The notes: a model not told the origin generated them from the letters alone. Positions 50,545 through 60,624 are shown, numbered from the stretch's first letter. The stretch is 64,000 nucleotides of DNA from Liolophura sinensis (GCF_032854445.1 NC_088302.1:46416645-46480644), one strand, 5' to 3'. Translations and numbers: made by a program.

Positions 50545-50800
50545 TCAGAGTAATTCTGGACCAGAGACATCTAATAAATTGCAATTAACATCACAGTCAT
50601 GTTTTTTCACTTAGTTCTGCTTAAGCCATTGTACCAGGTAGCGTGTAAATTGCTACTATTTATGCATTTACATGAACAGTTAGAATAAAACCTAGACTGA
50701 AGTAAACTGACAAGAGGCCGTCTTTCACCGTTTATGTGTGACCATTTGTCAACTATCACACCGTCGTGGCTGCTCTAGTTTTCCAGGTTGAGGTTGAATG
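50545..50800 (+). repeat. interspersed repeat B splitting a tandem array
   Basis: gtaattctggaccagagaca, ttctgcttaagccattgtac, acaagaggccgtctttcacc, tcgtggctgctctagtttt. Array-like sequence (tcacagagtatcaggtatgg) lies on both sides. Confidence 0.85.
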
Positions 50801-51299
50801 CTTGAGCTACAGAGGTTGTGTTGCCTGCACCTCTATGTCACAGAGTATCAGGTATGGTGTCAATAAAAACCAATTCATCTCTTTCTTGTACTGTTAGTTT
50901 ATTAGCCATAATTAACTCTGAAAGAGAGAAAAAAAGTTCAAATCAGTATTAAATCTGAAACACAAAAAAAAAAAGAAAATTAGCATGGCGCACGACCTCT
51001 GGAACACCCTGTATATTACCATGTGACAGAGTATGAGGTGTGGTATCGGGATGCCAAGTGCCTTAATAAATTTTCAGAGGTGTCATGAGAATGGCACATA
51101 TCATAAATTAATAGCAGGTATGGCACCCGAATTTCGGATGTCACAGCAAATCGGATGGGATATCAGATCGCCACAAGTCTTAATAGAAACTACCAGGTAT
51201 TCCGCCAGACTGTCACACAATACTTATAGGTTATTGGATTGTATGGTCCAGTATGGACGAGTTCTGGGCGCCCAGGAAAGGGCCAGATATTCGTTCAAA

Positions 51300-51566
51300 T
51301 GATTTGGAGGAATAAACCATCAGTCTCTGCTCGTGCTTGTTTTGCCACAACCATCTCTGCGCATTTTTAACATCGCGATTTGTGTTCACGACTGAGTTTT
51401 TCTTTTTTTGCGAATCAATAAAGGCACTCACATCATTTACTACTTCATCTTAACTGGTACTTGATGTTGCTTCTAAAATGTTGTCCAGTTCTGGGTCATC
51501 AAGTAGCAAGCAAATTCCAGCGTCGGTGAGATCAAAAGGGTCAGAATCTGACTGATCGGCAGCCAT
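51300..51566 (-). pseudogene. possible N-terminal fragment of a Crypton/KIAA1958-type (DUF3504) protein
   Basis: From an ATG at 51566 the minus strand reads MAADQSDSDPFDLTDAG, then LDDPELDNILEATSSTS, an in-frame TAA, then DEVVNDVSAFIDSQKKKNS and NTNRDVKNAQRWLW. An acidic start followed by FIxxQxxKN...T..D resembles the N-terminus of Crypton-derived tyrosine-recombinase proteins common in molluscs. That resemblance is from memory and no catalytic domain is present. If correct, it is a dead fragment; otherwise an unrecognised relict. Confidence 0.4.
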
Positions 51567-51630
51567 GCTTGTTGTGTCCTGCTTGTTGACAACTAAAGGT
51601 AGTCCGTACGTGTGACGTCACAGTTACATT

Positions 51631-51658
51631 TGTCCAATATATTAAAAAATATTGGACA
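51631..51658. repeat. perfect inverted repeat, 10-bp arms
   Basis: tgtccaatat and atattggaca around an 8-nt AT-rich loop, about 65 bp upstream of the Crypton-like ATG. Confidence 0.85.
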
Positions 51659-52257
51659 GTTGTGTTTACTACATAATATAGTAGGCGCTGGACACTTAGG
51701 TGTATAATAAATTTCGCTACCATCGACCTTGTGCTGTGCAAAATGAGTGATGTAATACTCTATTGACTTTACATCTGCTGCAGCTTAACAGAGAACGCAA
51801 GTTAAGTTGAAATCCCCAAGTTCTCATCTAACAGAGTTTCTTACAAATAACATCTCACAAAAATATACATAACGAACACGGTTTCATACTAAAGGAAAAA
51901 ATACGCTGTTTTGACCAGTATGATTTTATTACTTTGATTTCACGGCACGTTTCGCATTCCATTTCTATATCCACTTGCAAGATGCTCTTCAAAACTGTGG
52001 TCAAAGACAAGCGGATTTCTTCACTAATAGTAAGCTTTCCGCAGATAACAAAGCCTTCCAAAGTAGAAATGTGCAATACCTGTATATGAAAGAACGATTT
52101 ACATACACTGGGAAAAGTGCAAAAAGCATTAGCATAATGTATATAATAATTCGACTTTTGAAAATATCACAGAACAGATTGCAGTTGTAAGACAAACGGT
52201 ATTAGCAATACCCTCCGCGGAAAAGTCAAATGATGAAAGTTGTCTCCCTTTACTCTG

Positions 52258-52280
52258 GATTCATGAATTTTTCATGAATC
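52258..52280. repeat. perfect inverted repeat, 10-bp arms and 3-nt loop
   Basis: gattcatgaa, ttt, ttcatgaatc. Noncoding context; no element boundaries seen. Confidence 0.85.
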
Positions 52281-52908
52281 GGTGAAAGTACGATAATTTG
52301 GATTTGGATTTAAACAGTAGGCTAAAGAATGAAAAATTTGATGTGAAAATTGCTTGCATTCTTCAAACTGACATAAACCAAATTTCACGTACTAATACCG
52401 TGTAAAATTCTCATATCATGTGGAAATTTTGCATACATACATGTATATGTAAATTTAGGTAAAGTATTTCAACACCATTCTTTTTTTATAATTTTTAAGA
52501 AATGTTTCACTAAATAAAAGAATGTTTATGTGCATAAATGTATTCCCTGTAGAAACCAGACTCCATAATGGGAAGCGACACCGCGTTACGAACCGACGTC
52601 ATGGTACGTGTAGATATATAATGTCACCTCCATACAGGAATCAAACACGCCCTGCAGACTACAAACACTATGTAGTCTTGAAAATTCATGAAAATTAAAT
52701 ATTTCCGTGAAAGACAAGATGAACATTCACCAGGAAAAGACCGAGTTTAATGTGTCACAATTTGTAATTGTCCACCTCTACCCACTAGTTCAACGCATAT
52801 GCAGACGTACCCTCACAAACAGTGTTCCTCTTCAACACAGGTGTAAACTTCGCCGAACGGAGAAGCGCGCTTCCACAGAACACGCGCTTTTTATTTACAC
52901 CACGTAGC

Positions 52909-52974
52909 ACTGTGACGTGTCATTACGTGCATTCCTTGGAAACTGTGACGTGTCATTACGTGCATTCCTTGGAA
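52909..52974. repeat. 33-bp direct repeat, two copies
   Basis: The block from actgtgacgtgtcattacgt to ttggaa occurs twice back to back without a mismatch. Each unit carries two near-CRE 'acgt' motifs (gacgtgtc, ttacgtgc). Confidence 0.9.
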
Positions 52975-53217
52975 ACACCCATATTCAAAAACACAAATAT
53001 CCGGATATTATTGCAAATATTAAACCTTCGGTATCTAAAATTTAATGTTTTTGTCACCGGACGAATGCTTTTTCATCAATTTCAAGTCGAACAACAAGGT
53101 ACTAAACTCCTGTATGCATCACTTCCCACAGACGCACACACGTGTTGAACAAGGCTGTCAAATACTGTAAAGTGCAATCGCTTGCTTATCTGGCAGACAT
53201 TCACCTTAGGTCTAACG

Positions 53218-53440
53218 TCACCCCACATAAAAACGGTTCCTAATAAAGACGACAGCCGCGTTACCATCACACACCAAAGATTCCAAATCGACTGTGGTGT
53301 TACCACACACACAAAAGGTTTCAAATCGATCGTCGCGTAACCACCATATACAAAAGGTTCCTAGTCGACAGTCGTGTTACCACCATACACAAAAGTTTTC
53401 CATTCAAATCGACCGTCACGATACCACCACGCACAACACG
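53218..53440. repeat. ~39-bp degenerate tandem repeat, about five units
   Basis: Units of the form gttaccaccatacacaaaag followed by gttcc and aatcgacagtcgt. Lies immediately 3' of the minus receptor stop codon, so it probably falls in its 3' UTR or just beyond. Confidence 0.8.
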
Positions 53441-53515
53441 TCCACAGTCACCTTAGACGTCACCCTTTTACACACAGAAGAGATTTGGCTTGAGTTTTCT
53501 TCGGGTTTTAGTAAT

Positions 53516-53713
53516 TCAGTATGGCGGAGCCCGGCTCTCAGGCCCTGCCCAGAGCAAATAAAACAGCCAGTATACGGAAAACAAGACAAAAAACACGGTT
53601 GGAAAGACCCATCGGCAAATCTTGTCAATGGAGACAGCTCTTTTACGAGCCTCCTCATCCGGGACATAGACATAGGTGATTGGTTTCGTCCGAGAAGATC
53701 CACAAACGTACTT
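53516..53713 (-). CDS. minus receptor, terminal coding exon (M4)
   Basis: Acceptor ttttttttgtag; frame continues in phase 0. Reads KYVCGSSRTKPITYVYVPD, then EEARKRAVSIDKICRWVFP, M4, and WAGPESRAPPY-stop. The tail after M4 is about 10 residues longer than in the plus copy. Confidence 0.9.
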   Translation of the reverse strand, partial: KYVCGSSRTKPITYVYVPDEEARKRAVSIDKICRWVFPTVFFVLFSVYWLFYLLWAGPESRAPPY

Positions 53714-56700
53714 CTACAAAAAAAAAATAAATAAAAAGCTAACAATCAATCATCAGTTAACTTTCAACATGAAAACCCAAAACTGTGCATCGTTCTTTAC
53801 ATTTAAGAAAATAAGAAAAGTTACGTAAACGTAAGAAAATATATAAAAAATATCGACAGGGTCACTTTCATAACATAACAGTTAACAAAAGACTTGCAGT
53901 AAAATATTAAATTTAAATTTTCTTTATTTGAAAAAAGTTTTACCTTGGTGAAATTGCACCCACATGTCGACAGACCATAGTCATCGTCATCGTCTTCGGC
54001 TGTCTGTCTCGGGTTTGCACTGCGTTGAGCTAATTTTAATCTTTTTCTCGATAAATAGTTCACTATTGAATACTCCAGTAAAGCTGAGAACACAAAAACA
54101 AGGCACAAAAAGTTCCATACATCTATTGCCTTGATGTAAGAGACCTTTGGTAAATTTCCTTGGGCGGAGTCATTCTGCGTTGTCATGGTGAGGACAGTCA
54201 GAATACCCAATGAAATCCTCGCCGGTACTGAATCCACGTAGAGCCAGAATGACACCCATGACAACATGACAATCATCACACAAGGGACGTAAATCTGTAT
54301 AACGTAATATCCTAGGTGGCGCTTCAGAACGAATTTCGCCTCTAAACAAGTGTAGTCATCTGAAAAATTAAATAAAAAAGAAACTGTGAAAATAATAAGA
54401 ATAGACGAAGTAGGATGGGTCATAAAACTTGACATAAAAATTTATCGAGCAAGACATACAAAAGTGGGACCAATCTCACAAGGTTTCGTAAAGCGGATTT
54501 CTTGTCATAAGGCAATCTGGTTTAAGGTGAATTACGAAAAAAACTTGTAAAAGTGGGCTCAGATGGCAGGTTTAAAAAATACAATAATTCGACAACTCAA
54601 GTGGATATTTCTGCGTTTAGATGAATATTCGGACTGATACAACTCCTGCCCGATGTATTGTAAGCGAAGGCTATTGAAGCATGTTAACAGGGCAAGAAAT
54701 CTAATTACAAATCAGTGATGACCGGAGTGCAGTGGATATTACCCGGCGTTCTGTTAGTGCAATCGAAAAGTCTGACGTCTTTTTCTAGTTCAAATTGAGG
54801 AAGTTCAAAGTCTGGGTCAAGGGTAACAGCATTTTTGCCTTTCCAGTCCAGTAGAACGTTCTCCGTGGTGTAAGTAACTGGAACAAAAATCAGTAGATCT
54901 TCTCATACTGTACGTTGTACGTTCTCAAAGTAAACATCATGTCGTTTTTTGAAAACCATTTTTACGCGATAGTTAGGCGGAAATATTATACTACCGGTTA
55001 CCCCAAATAAGCTCATTTTATTTAGACATTTTGTGTGAAAGCTTTATAAAAAAAACCTTCGATATATATGGACAACGAATGCGTTCCGAGAAAATGAATA
55101 ATCAAACAATTGCTACTAACTGCTTAATATAATCACCAATTTCTTTCGAATACAGTTTGTTATACTTTCCCTTAGGTTTCACCAATGTTGGGTATTTTAC
55201 TTTCATTTATTTGGTACAATTTTGCTAAGCGGCGTATGGATACTTACAACTCTTTATGTAAAGCGAGCAAATCTGGGTATCCATTGGGAACTTCTGCAAC
55301 TGCATGGAACAGGTGGCTGTCATGGTAACCCTTAAAGTGCAACAACAAGAAGTTCACTGGAGATCTCTTCCTTTTGACCAATTCGGCATGCGCATTATAC
55401 TCTGCACTAGATGTGGGTAGTTCGTTAGTTACCTGCCAAATTCTGCAGGCTTGCCCCACTCAGCCCGATTCCCTCCATTCATGAAACAGACGGTCAAATT
55501 TCGAGAGAAATATTCTTGAGAATGTCGCCAACACCAATCATTGAATAAATTATGATTTAACATGCACACAACGAAATTCCAAATATTCTGTTTGAGATAA
55601 CACTAAAAAGTAAAATATGCCTATTTATGTTTTTTCCTCTTTCCTTATATGTGCAAAGAGGGCAGGACACAACATCGTCTGCATTCTAAGAGTGGACTTC
55701 AGGGCGACAAAGTAGCATTATTGGGTATGTAAGAGAGTGTGTTATCCACTGTGTAAACTGTCATATTCTTATATGACAGTGAGTTATTAGCCATTTACAA
55801 GAGTAGCATACATATATTCACTCATATGTTTTCCACTCGAGAGTCGTTAGTTTGTGGATTATTCAAGGCTACTGAGAGACCTTGAGATCTTTTGACAAAT
55901 CGTACTCCATGTCACGTGCATTTAACTGCCATAACTCTTAGCCTTACGGGTACTACTGTGCATAAGAGTAATATGCCACAATATGTGGCACTGGTAGTTT
56001 CGTGCATGTGAGACTTTTTGCGGTTCGCTAAACTGAGACTGACTTTTCAACTGAAATACTCGACATCAACGAAAATATAGCAATCAGTGGAAAAGTTGAT
56101 AGAGAGAGACACAAACGCAAAACTGATGATCTGCGCGTTTTCAAAGTCATATTAGGAACAGATGTAATCTTCATTTGGTTTTTAACCGCGGTGTTTTCTA
56201 TAAGAATTTCTGTTGATGTGACTGAGAGTACCAGAGATTATTTTCATAACTTTAATTTAATCGTAATATTTTATTGGTGTTTTACGCCGTGGTCAAGAAT
56301 ATTTCACTTATACGACGGCGGCCAGCATTATGGTGGGAGCAGAGCCCGGGGGAAACCCACGACCATCGGCAGGTTGCTGGGAGACAAATTGGTATTAAAC
56401 ACAAATGTAAAATGAAGCACAACAAAGTTCTGGGACCGATTCAACGAAGCCAATTCTGAATTAAGTCAAAATTTGAAATACAATTTTAAATCATATTTTT
56501 GGGTTTTAGCAATTAAAATTTTGTCCACCTCATTAATGCTAACTTAACCGGCCCCGCTAGCACAGTTGGTAGATCGTCCGCTTCGGGAGCGGTAGATCCA
56601 GGGTCAATCTTGGGTCGAGTCACACCTAAGACTTTAAAAAAGGAAGTTGTAGCTTCCTCTCTTGGGGTTCAGCATGAAGGGGATAGTGTCACTACTGGTT

Positions 56701-58658
56701 GACCCCTATCAGTATAATGGTTCGGGCGGGGCGGCTTATTTGCCTTCGGTAAGGCGTCTCAGTGAAGCAGCACCAGATAAAAGAGCAGTGGAAATCCATC
56801 CTGCATATGACTGATAAAATTGTCATATGACGTTAAAACGACGTTAAACCCCAGGCACGCACTCACTCACACACTCAATGCTATCTTTCGACAAACGTGT
56901 CCAAATTTCAACTTTCACTACCAAATACTAAACATCGAAAAGAGAATTTAAATTTTGGCTTAAGTCAGAAACGGCTATGTGGAACCGGTCTCTGAGCACA
57001 CTTAAACACGGTGTTTTGTTTTTTTTTCTTTTTTCGTTTGATAACGTGCTGCTCAAGATAAGGACAAATCTGTAATAATACTTGGGATGTTACGCCGTAC
57101 CTAACAGTTTTTCAGTAATATGACGACTAGGAATCATTGGGTGTGTGCATGTAGACTGTCTTATTGTGGCCTGAAGATAATTGAAGATTTGCTTCAGTGG
57201 ATTCAATGGAGCTCGTGCGTTCGACTCCAGTGCTTGCCTGTTCGGCTGCGACTTTAAGTCAGAAGGTTTGTGAAGTACCTGGCGAGGGGCCGAGGTTTAC
57301 TTTGGGCACTTCCGTTTCTTACAGCCATATATCTGACCGCTTTCATACAGGTGAAAAAGCCTTGGATACCGCGTTACCACTCCCCAAAAAATCAAATCAA
57401 TGGATACCACATCAAACTGTACACAACGAAGCCTTACGCTGCTTTAGCTCTGACTTACCTGGCGCTGTAGATAATGGTGCCGTTCTCATAAATATGCATG
57501 AGTTTATTGGGAACGGTAACTTCATGGAATGCGGCACTTTTCTCGTTGACAAAGTACAAATCAGGGACCCAGACCGCTCCCATGTTTTTAGGATCGAGCT
57601 CAAGGAAGGGGATTTTATGCAAAGGATCCTTGAAAGTGAGTCTATCGTCCCTCCAATTTTGAGTAATCAGCATATTCAGTGAGAAGTCCTGAAGAGAACG
57701 TGATATTCAATGTTTACTTTGTGTGTTCATGTAGGCACAAAGGACCAGGAGTTATCGATTTATTCATTTATTTATTAAAGTCTTGCGCCGAACTCAAGAA
57801 TATTTCACTTATACGACGATGGTCAGCAGTATGGTGGGAGGAAACCGTGCAGATCCATGAGGAAACCCTCTGACATGCTGACAGACCTTTCCATGAACGA
57901 CTGGAGAGGATGCCAGCATGAGTTGCACTTGAACTCACAGCCACCGCATTGGTGGTCGGCCCCTGGGTCTATGTGCTGCAAAAAGCCCCAGAGGGTTTTC
58001 GTTGTATGAATCATAGTCCTGAAATAATTACTGATTTTTGACTCCATAACGTGATATTGCCATTTGATTTTTCTCCCAGAGAAGCTATCTTAAACCGTTT
58101 TTGTAATTTTGTGAAAGGAAAATAAAAAAAAAACAAACAAATAAACAAAACAAAAACAAAAAAAACTCGCATGTACAGGTATGTAACCGGCCATTCAGTG
58201 AGCTTAAGACGCCATGTTATTTATGTTACACTGATGGATTGCGTGTAGCAAGTATAATTGTTACAGGGTACAGAAATGTGGCTGTATATAGTTACCACCC
58301 CTTGTCCTCAGAAATTGTACATTCTGTCAAGCAAACACACCTGAATAATTTAATATGACGATCAATTTGTTAATCTGCCAGCTTTCTTCCTAAATTTGCA
58401 CAAGCAAGCCTTTCAGTGCTTCCATGTACATGCCTCGTTTTTAAAGTCACACAAGATGCCATTACTAAAGTAAAGAAGAAAAAATCTATTATATTTGTGT
58501 TGGCCTATTTATGTTGACGTTCATAATGCCGGATGGGGAATACTATTTATCAGAAAAACATATTCTGTATGCTCATCAAGACAAACTTACCATATCCATT
58601 TCGCTGACGGAGTCAAAGCTATTAATGTGAAGTTCAACGGTTACATTTGTTGGGTTAT
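53516..58658 (-). CDS. Cys-loop ligand-gated chloride channel subunit, glycine/GABA-receptor-like, minus copy (six 3' exons; 5' exons not found)
   Basis: Exons in transcription order: 58658-58591, 57688-57459, 55330-55248, 54877-54743, 54359-53944, 53713-53516, giving about 376 residues and a TGA stop. All junctions are GT-AG, with the same phases as the plus copy. Visible: SFDSVSEMDM; WVPDLYFVNEK; Cys-loop C107/C121 (CSMQLQKFPMDTQIC); loop-C cysteines in DCTNRTP and YTCLEAKF; M1 [11 protein letters not shown]2 [17 protein letters not shown], again Leu at 6'; M3 after KAIDVW; a longer M3-M4 loop with five consecutive Asp; M4 FPTVFFVLFSVYWLFYLLW and a short tail. Introns are mostly shorter than in the plus copy (230-2128 bp). 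Role as for the paralogue: subunit of an anion channel, agonist unknown. The two could form heteromers (inference). Confidence 0.93.
53944..54359 (-). CDS. minus receptor, 416-bp exon (loop C, M1, M2, M3)
   Basis: Acceptor tttttcag, donor gtaaaa. Reads DYTCLEAKFVLKRHLGYY, M1, [32 protein letters not shown]3, then SRKRLKLAQ and the acidic run EDDDDDYG, ending CNFTK. M1-M3 on one exon, as in the plus copy. Confidence 0.95.
54743..54877 (-). CDS. minus receptor, 135-bp exon (loops B and F)
   Basis: Acceptor tttgttccag, donor gtaata. Reads TYTTENVLLDWKGKNAVTL, then DPDFELPQFELEKDVRLF, then DCTNRTP. One codon longer than the plus-copy exon and lacking its CDDC motif. Confidence 0.92.
55248..55330 (-). 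CDS. minus receptor, 83-bp exon (Cys-loop)
   Basis: Acceptor cactttaag, donor gtaagt. Reads VTMTATCSMQLQKFPMDTQI, then CSLYIKS. Loop B has Lys where glycine/GABA receptors have Glu. Not obvious in an ORF scan because the longest open frame here is a different one. Confidence 0.93.
56268..56395 (-). mobile_element. SINE-1 copy in a minus-receptor intron
   Basis: attggtgttttacgccgtgg, cttatacgacggcggccagc, attatggtgggagcagagcc, cgaccatcggcaggttgctg; head missing. Confidence 0.9.
56546..56876 (+). mobile_element. SINE-2, tRNA-derived, with imperfect target-site duplication
   Basis: Same head (gctagcacagttggtagatc, cgcttcgggagcggtagatc) and body as the 42942 copy, with tail cacgcactcactcacacact. 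Flanks aatgctaactt (56535-56545) and aatgctatctt (56877-56887) look like a duplication with one mismatch. Lies in a minus-receptor intron, antisense to the gene. Confidence 0.87.
57085..57185 (-). mobile_element. SINE-3 fragment
   Basis: gttacgccgtacctaacag, atgacgactaggaatcattg and ggtgtgtgcatgtag align with the 42148 and 59377 copies. Lies in a minus-receptor intron. Confidence 0.7.
57200..57355 (+). mobile_element. SINE fragment next to a receptor exon
   Basis: gttcggctgcgactttaagt, gaagtacctggcgaggggcc, tttactttgggcacttccgt. Shares its middle with the 48205 fragment. Ends about 100 bp from the 230-bp exon. Confidence 0.5.
57459..57688 (-). CDS. minus receptor, 230-bp exon (loops D, A and E)
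   Basis: Acceptor ttctcttcag, donor gtaagt. Reads DFSLNMLITQNWRDDRLTF, then [20 protein letters not shown], then VPNKLMHIYENGTIIYSA and a split Arg. A long plus-strand open frame at 57197-57682 is only antisense to this exon. Confidence 0.95.
57757..57970 (-). mobile_element. SINE-1 copy in a minus-receptor intron
   Basis: Tail tttattcatttatttattaa, cttgcgccgaactcaagaat, tcagcagtatggtgggagga, actcacagccaccgcattgg. Lies 70 bp upstream of the 230-bp exon in the minus gene. Confidence 0.88.
58591..58658 (-). CDS. minus receptor, 68-bp exon
   Basis: Acceptor ctattttcag, donor gtaagt on the minus strand. Encodes [20 protein letters not shown] and DM; two NxT sites suggest N-glycosylation. Same length and phase as the plus-copy exon. 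Confidence 0.9.
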
Positions 58659-58719
58659 CTGAAAATAGAACATGCCCACCATGCATGACTAATTGTATAT
58701 TGAATGTGATGACACTAGA

Positions 58720-58935
58720 ACAGAGTAATTCTAGAACAGTCATGTTTTTAGTAATTGCAATTAACATAACTGCATTTTTTACCTAAATCCACTGAAGCCA
58801 TGGAGCTACGGGGCGTGTAATTTGCTGCCTTTATAAATTTACATTAACGGTTAGAATAAAACCTTAACTAAGCTAAGTTGACAAGAGACCGTATTTCACC
58901 AGTTAAGTTTGAACATTTGCCAGCTATATTCGAAA
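58720..58935 (+). repeat. interspersed repeat B upstream of the minus-receptor 68-bp exon
   Basis: ttgcaattaacataactgca, gaagccatggagctacgggg, gttgacaagagaccgtattt. Confidence 0.82.
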
Positions 58936-59154
58936 TAAACAGTCCGTCTTAGGTGTCTTCATACTTGAAAAAATCAAAATGAAGCACTCAAGATTCAATA
59001 GAAATTCTGTCATTTTATTCTCATTTGTCACATTGTAATCAAGAGAATCCTAAAACCTCCGATTCACTTTTACAATATAGTAAAAGACCTACAGCATAAG
59101 GAATAAGACCTCTTCTTGACTACGGCGTAAATACCAATCAAATAAATAAACAGA

Positions 59155-59362
59155 CAGCAAAACCAGAGCAGCGACGCCATGTGATAACTGTCAAAGGGTC
59201 AAACGTAACCGGTGAAATACGACCCCTTGTCACTTCACCTTAGGTATTGTTTATTCCAACTGTTCATGTTAATGTTTAAATGGCAGGAAATTATGCGCCC
59301 CCTAGCACAACGGCTACAGCAGAATTAAACAAAACATGCAGTGATGTTAATTGTTATATATT
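59155..59362 (-). repeat. interspersed repeat B
   Basis: aaaccagagcagcgacgcca, gtaaccggtgaaatacgacc, attatgcgccccctagcaca, tgcagtgatgttaattg. Confidence 0.85.
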
Positions 59363-59376
59363 GAACGTTCATAATA

Positions 59377-59650
59377 TGTATGTATGCTTGAGGTTTAACG
59401 TCCTACTTAACAATTTTTCAGGGCCGTAAGTGGGAAGGTTTGTCAGCAACCTGCAGATGGTCGTGGGTTTCCCCCAGGCTCTGCCCGGTTTCCACCCACC
59501 ATAATGCTGGCCGCCGTCGTATAAGTGAAATATTCTTGAGTACGGCGTAAAACACCAATCAAACAAACAAACAAACAATTTTTCAGTGATATGACGACTA
59601 GGGGTCATTAAGTGTGTGTGCAAATATTGTGTCTTTTTGTGGCAGGGGAC
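59377..59650 (-). mobile_element. SINE-3 copy split by a SINE-1 insertion
   Basis: tttaacgtcctacttaac stops at 59421 and resumes at 59574 with caatttttcagtgatatgac and gactaggggtcattaagtg. The gap is a SINE-1 copy. Fixes relative age: SINE-3 was here first. Confidence 0.85.
59422..59573 (+). mobile_element. SINE-1 insertion with 13-bp target-site duplication
   Basis: The 13-bp sequence aacaatttttcag occurs at 59409-59421 and again at 59574-59586. Between lies a SINE-1 body starting ggccgtaagtgggaag and ending accaatc(aaac)n. It lacks the tRNA-like head. The duplications define both ends and show orientation (tail on the right). Confidence 0.92.
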
Positions 59651-59744
59651 GTCACCAATCTCCTATTACTCAAAATGCTGTGTTTTCACCACATTTAAAA
59701 TACTGTCCAGGGGCCAGGCCTCGTTTAATACTTACAGGATAGAG

Positions 59745-59945
59745 AGTAAAACCAGAGCAGTGACGACAGTGTGATAGCTGGCAAACAGTCACCCGTAACT
59801 GGTGAAATACGGCCTCGTCTCAGTTTATCTCAGGGTTATATTTTAACTATTCATGTGCATATTTAAATAGTAGCAACTTACACACAACCACAAGTAGTAT
59901 TATGTAAACAAAAATATGCAGTGATGCGGTGATTTTGAATAAGTA
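59745..59945 (-). repeat. interspersed repeat B
   Basis: gtaaaaccagagcagtgacg, gtgtgatagctggcaaacag, ctggtgaaatacggcctcgt, aaatatgcagtgatg. Confidence 0.83.
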
Positions 59946-60249
59946 ATTATAGAGCTCACTGAGGTATCGTTTTTTACCTAGCAGCAGTACTCACAAAGTG
60001 AATTCGGAAAGCACTAAAACATATGTATGTAAGACAACGTACCTTGATTGAAATTCGGAGCAATTTTGCTGCTGTAATTTGTCAACAAGTCGGCGAGAAT
60101 ATCGGCTCTGTGAAGATAAAAAGCCAGATTAAACAGCTGATATACCTCATTCCTATGTATTCCCTGTTTTTCTTGTATAGTGTGTCACACCGTTCCTACA
60201 TGTACATGTATGCACTCTCTTATCCTTCTCGTATGATTAACGGTTTCTG

Positions 60250-60620
60250 AGTACTATTTGCTCTCTTGTCTGGTATGTCGCAATTTTTGAGTACTCCCTG
60301 ATCTCTTCTTAGGAAATTCACAGTTGTTGAGTACAAGTCTTTTCTTGTGGGATACGTCACTGTTTCGGAGTATTCCTGCCCTCTTCTCGGATATGTCACA
60401 GCTTCTGAGTGCCCCCTGTTCTCTTGTTGGATATGTCACAGCTTCTGAGTGCCCTCTGTTCTCTTGTTGGATATGTCACAGCTTCTGAGTGCCCTCTGTT
60501 CTCTTGCTGGATACGTCACATTTTCTGAGTACTCCCTGTCCTCTTGTCGGGTACGTCACAGTTTCTGAGTAATTCTATTCTCTTGTGGGATACGTCACAG
60601 TTTTTGAATAATCCTTAAAA
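60250..60620. repeat. 40-bp tandem repeat, about nine units
   Basis: Unit ttggatatgtcacagcttct followed by gagtgccctctgttctcttg; exact 40-bp spacing at 60401, 60441 and 60481, more diverged toward both ends. Confidence 0.93.
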
Positions 60621-60624
60621 GTTA

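Noticed and set aside
55244-55459. 71-residue minus-strand ORF over the Cys-loop exon
   Set aside because: It is in the wrong frame; the receptor frame (TATCSMQLQKFPMDTQIC) is bounded by splice sites at 55330 and 55248.
57197-57682. 161-residue plus-strand ORF
   Set aside because: Its right half is exactly antisense to the 230-bp exon of the minus receptor and its left half is a SINE fragment.
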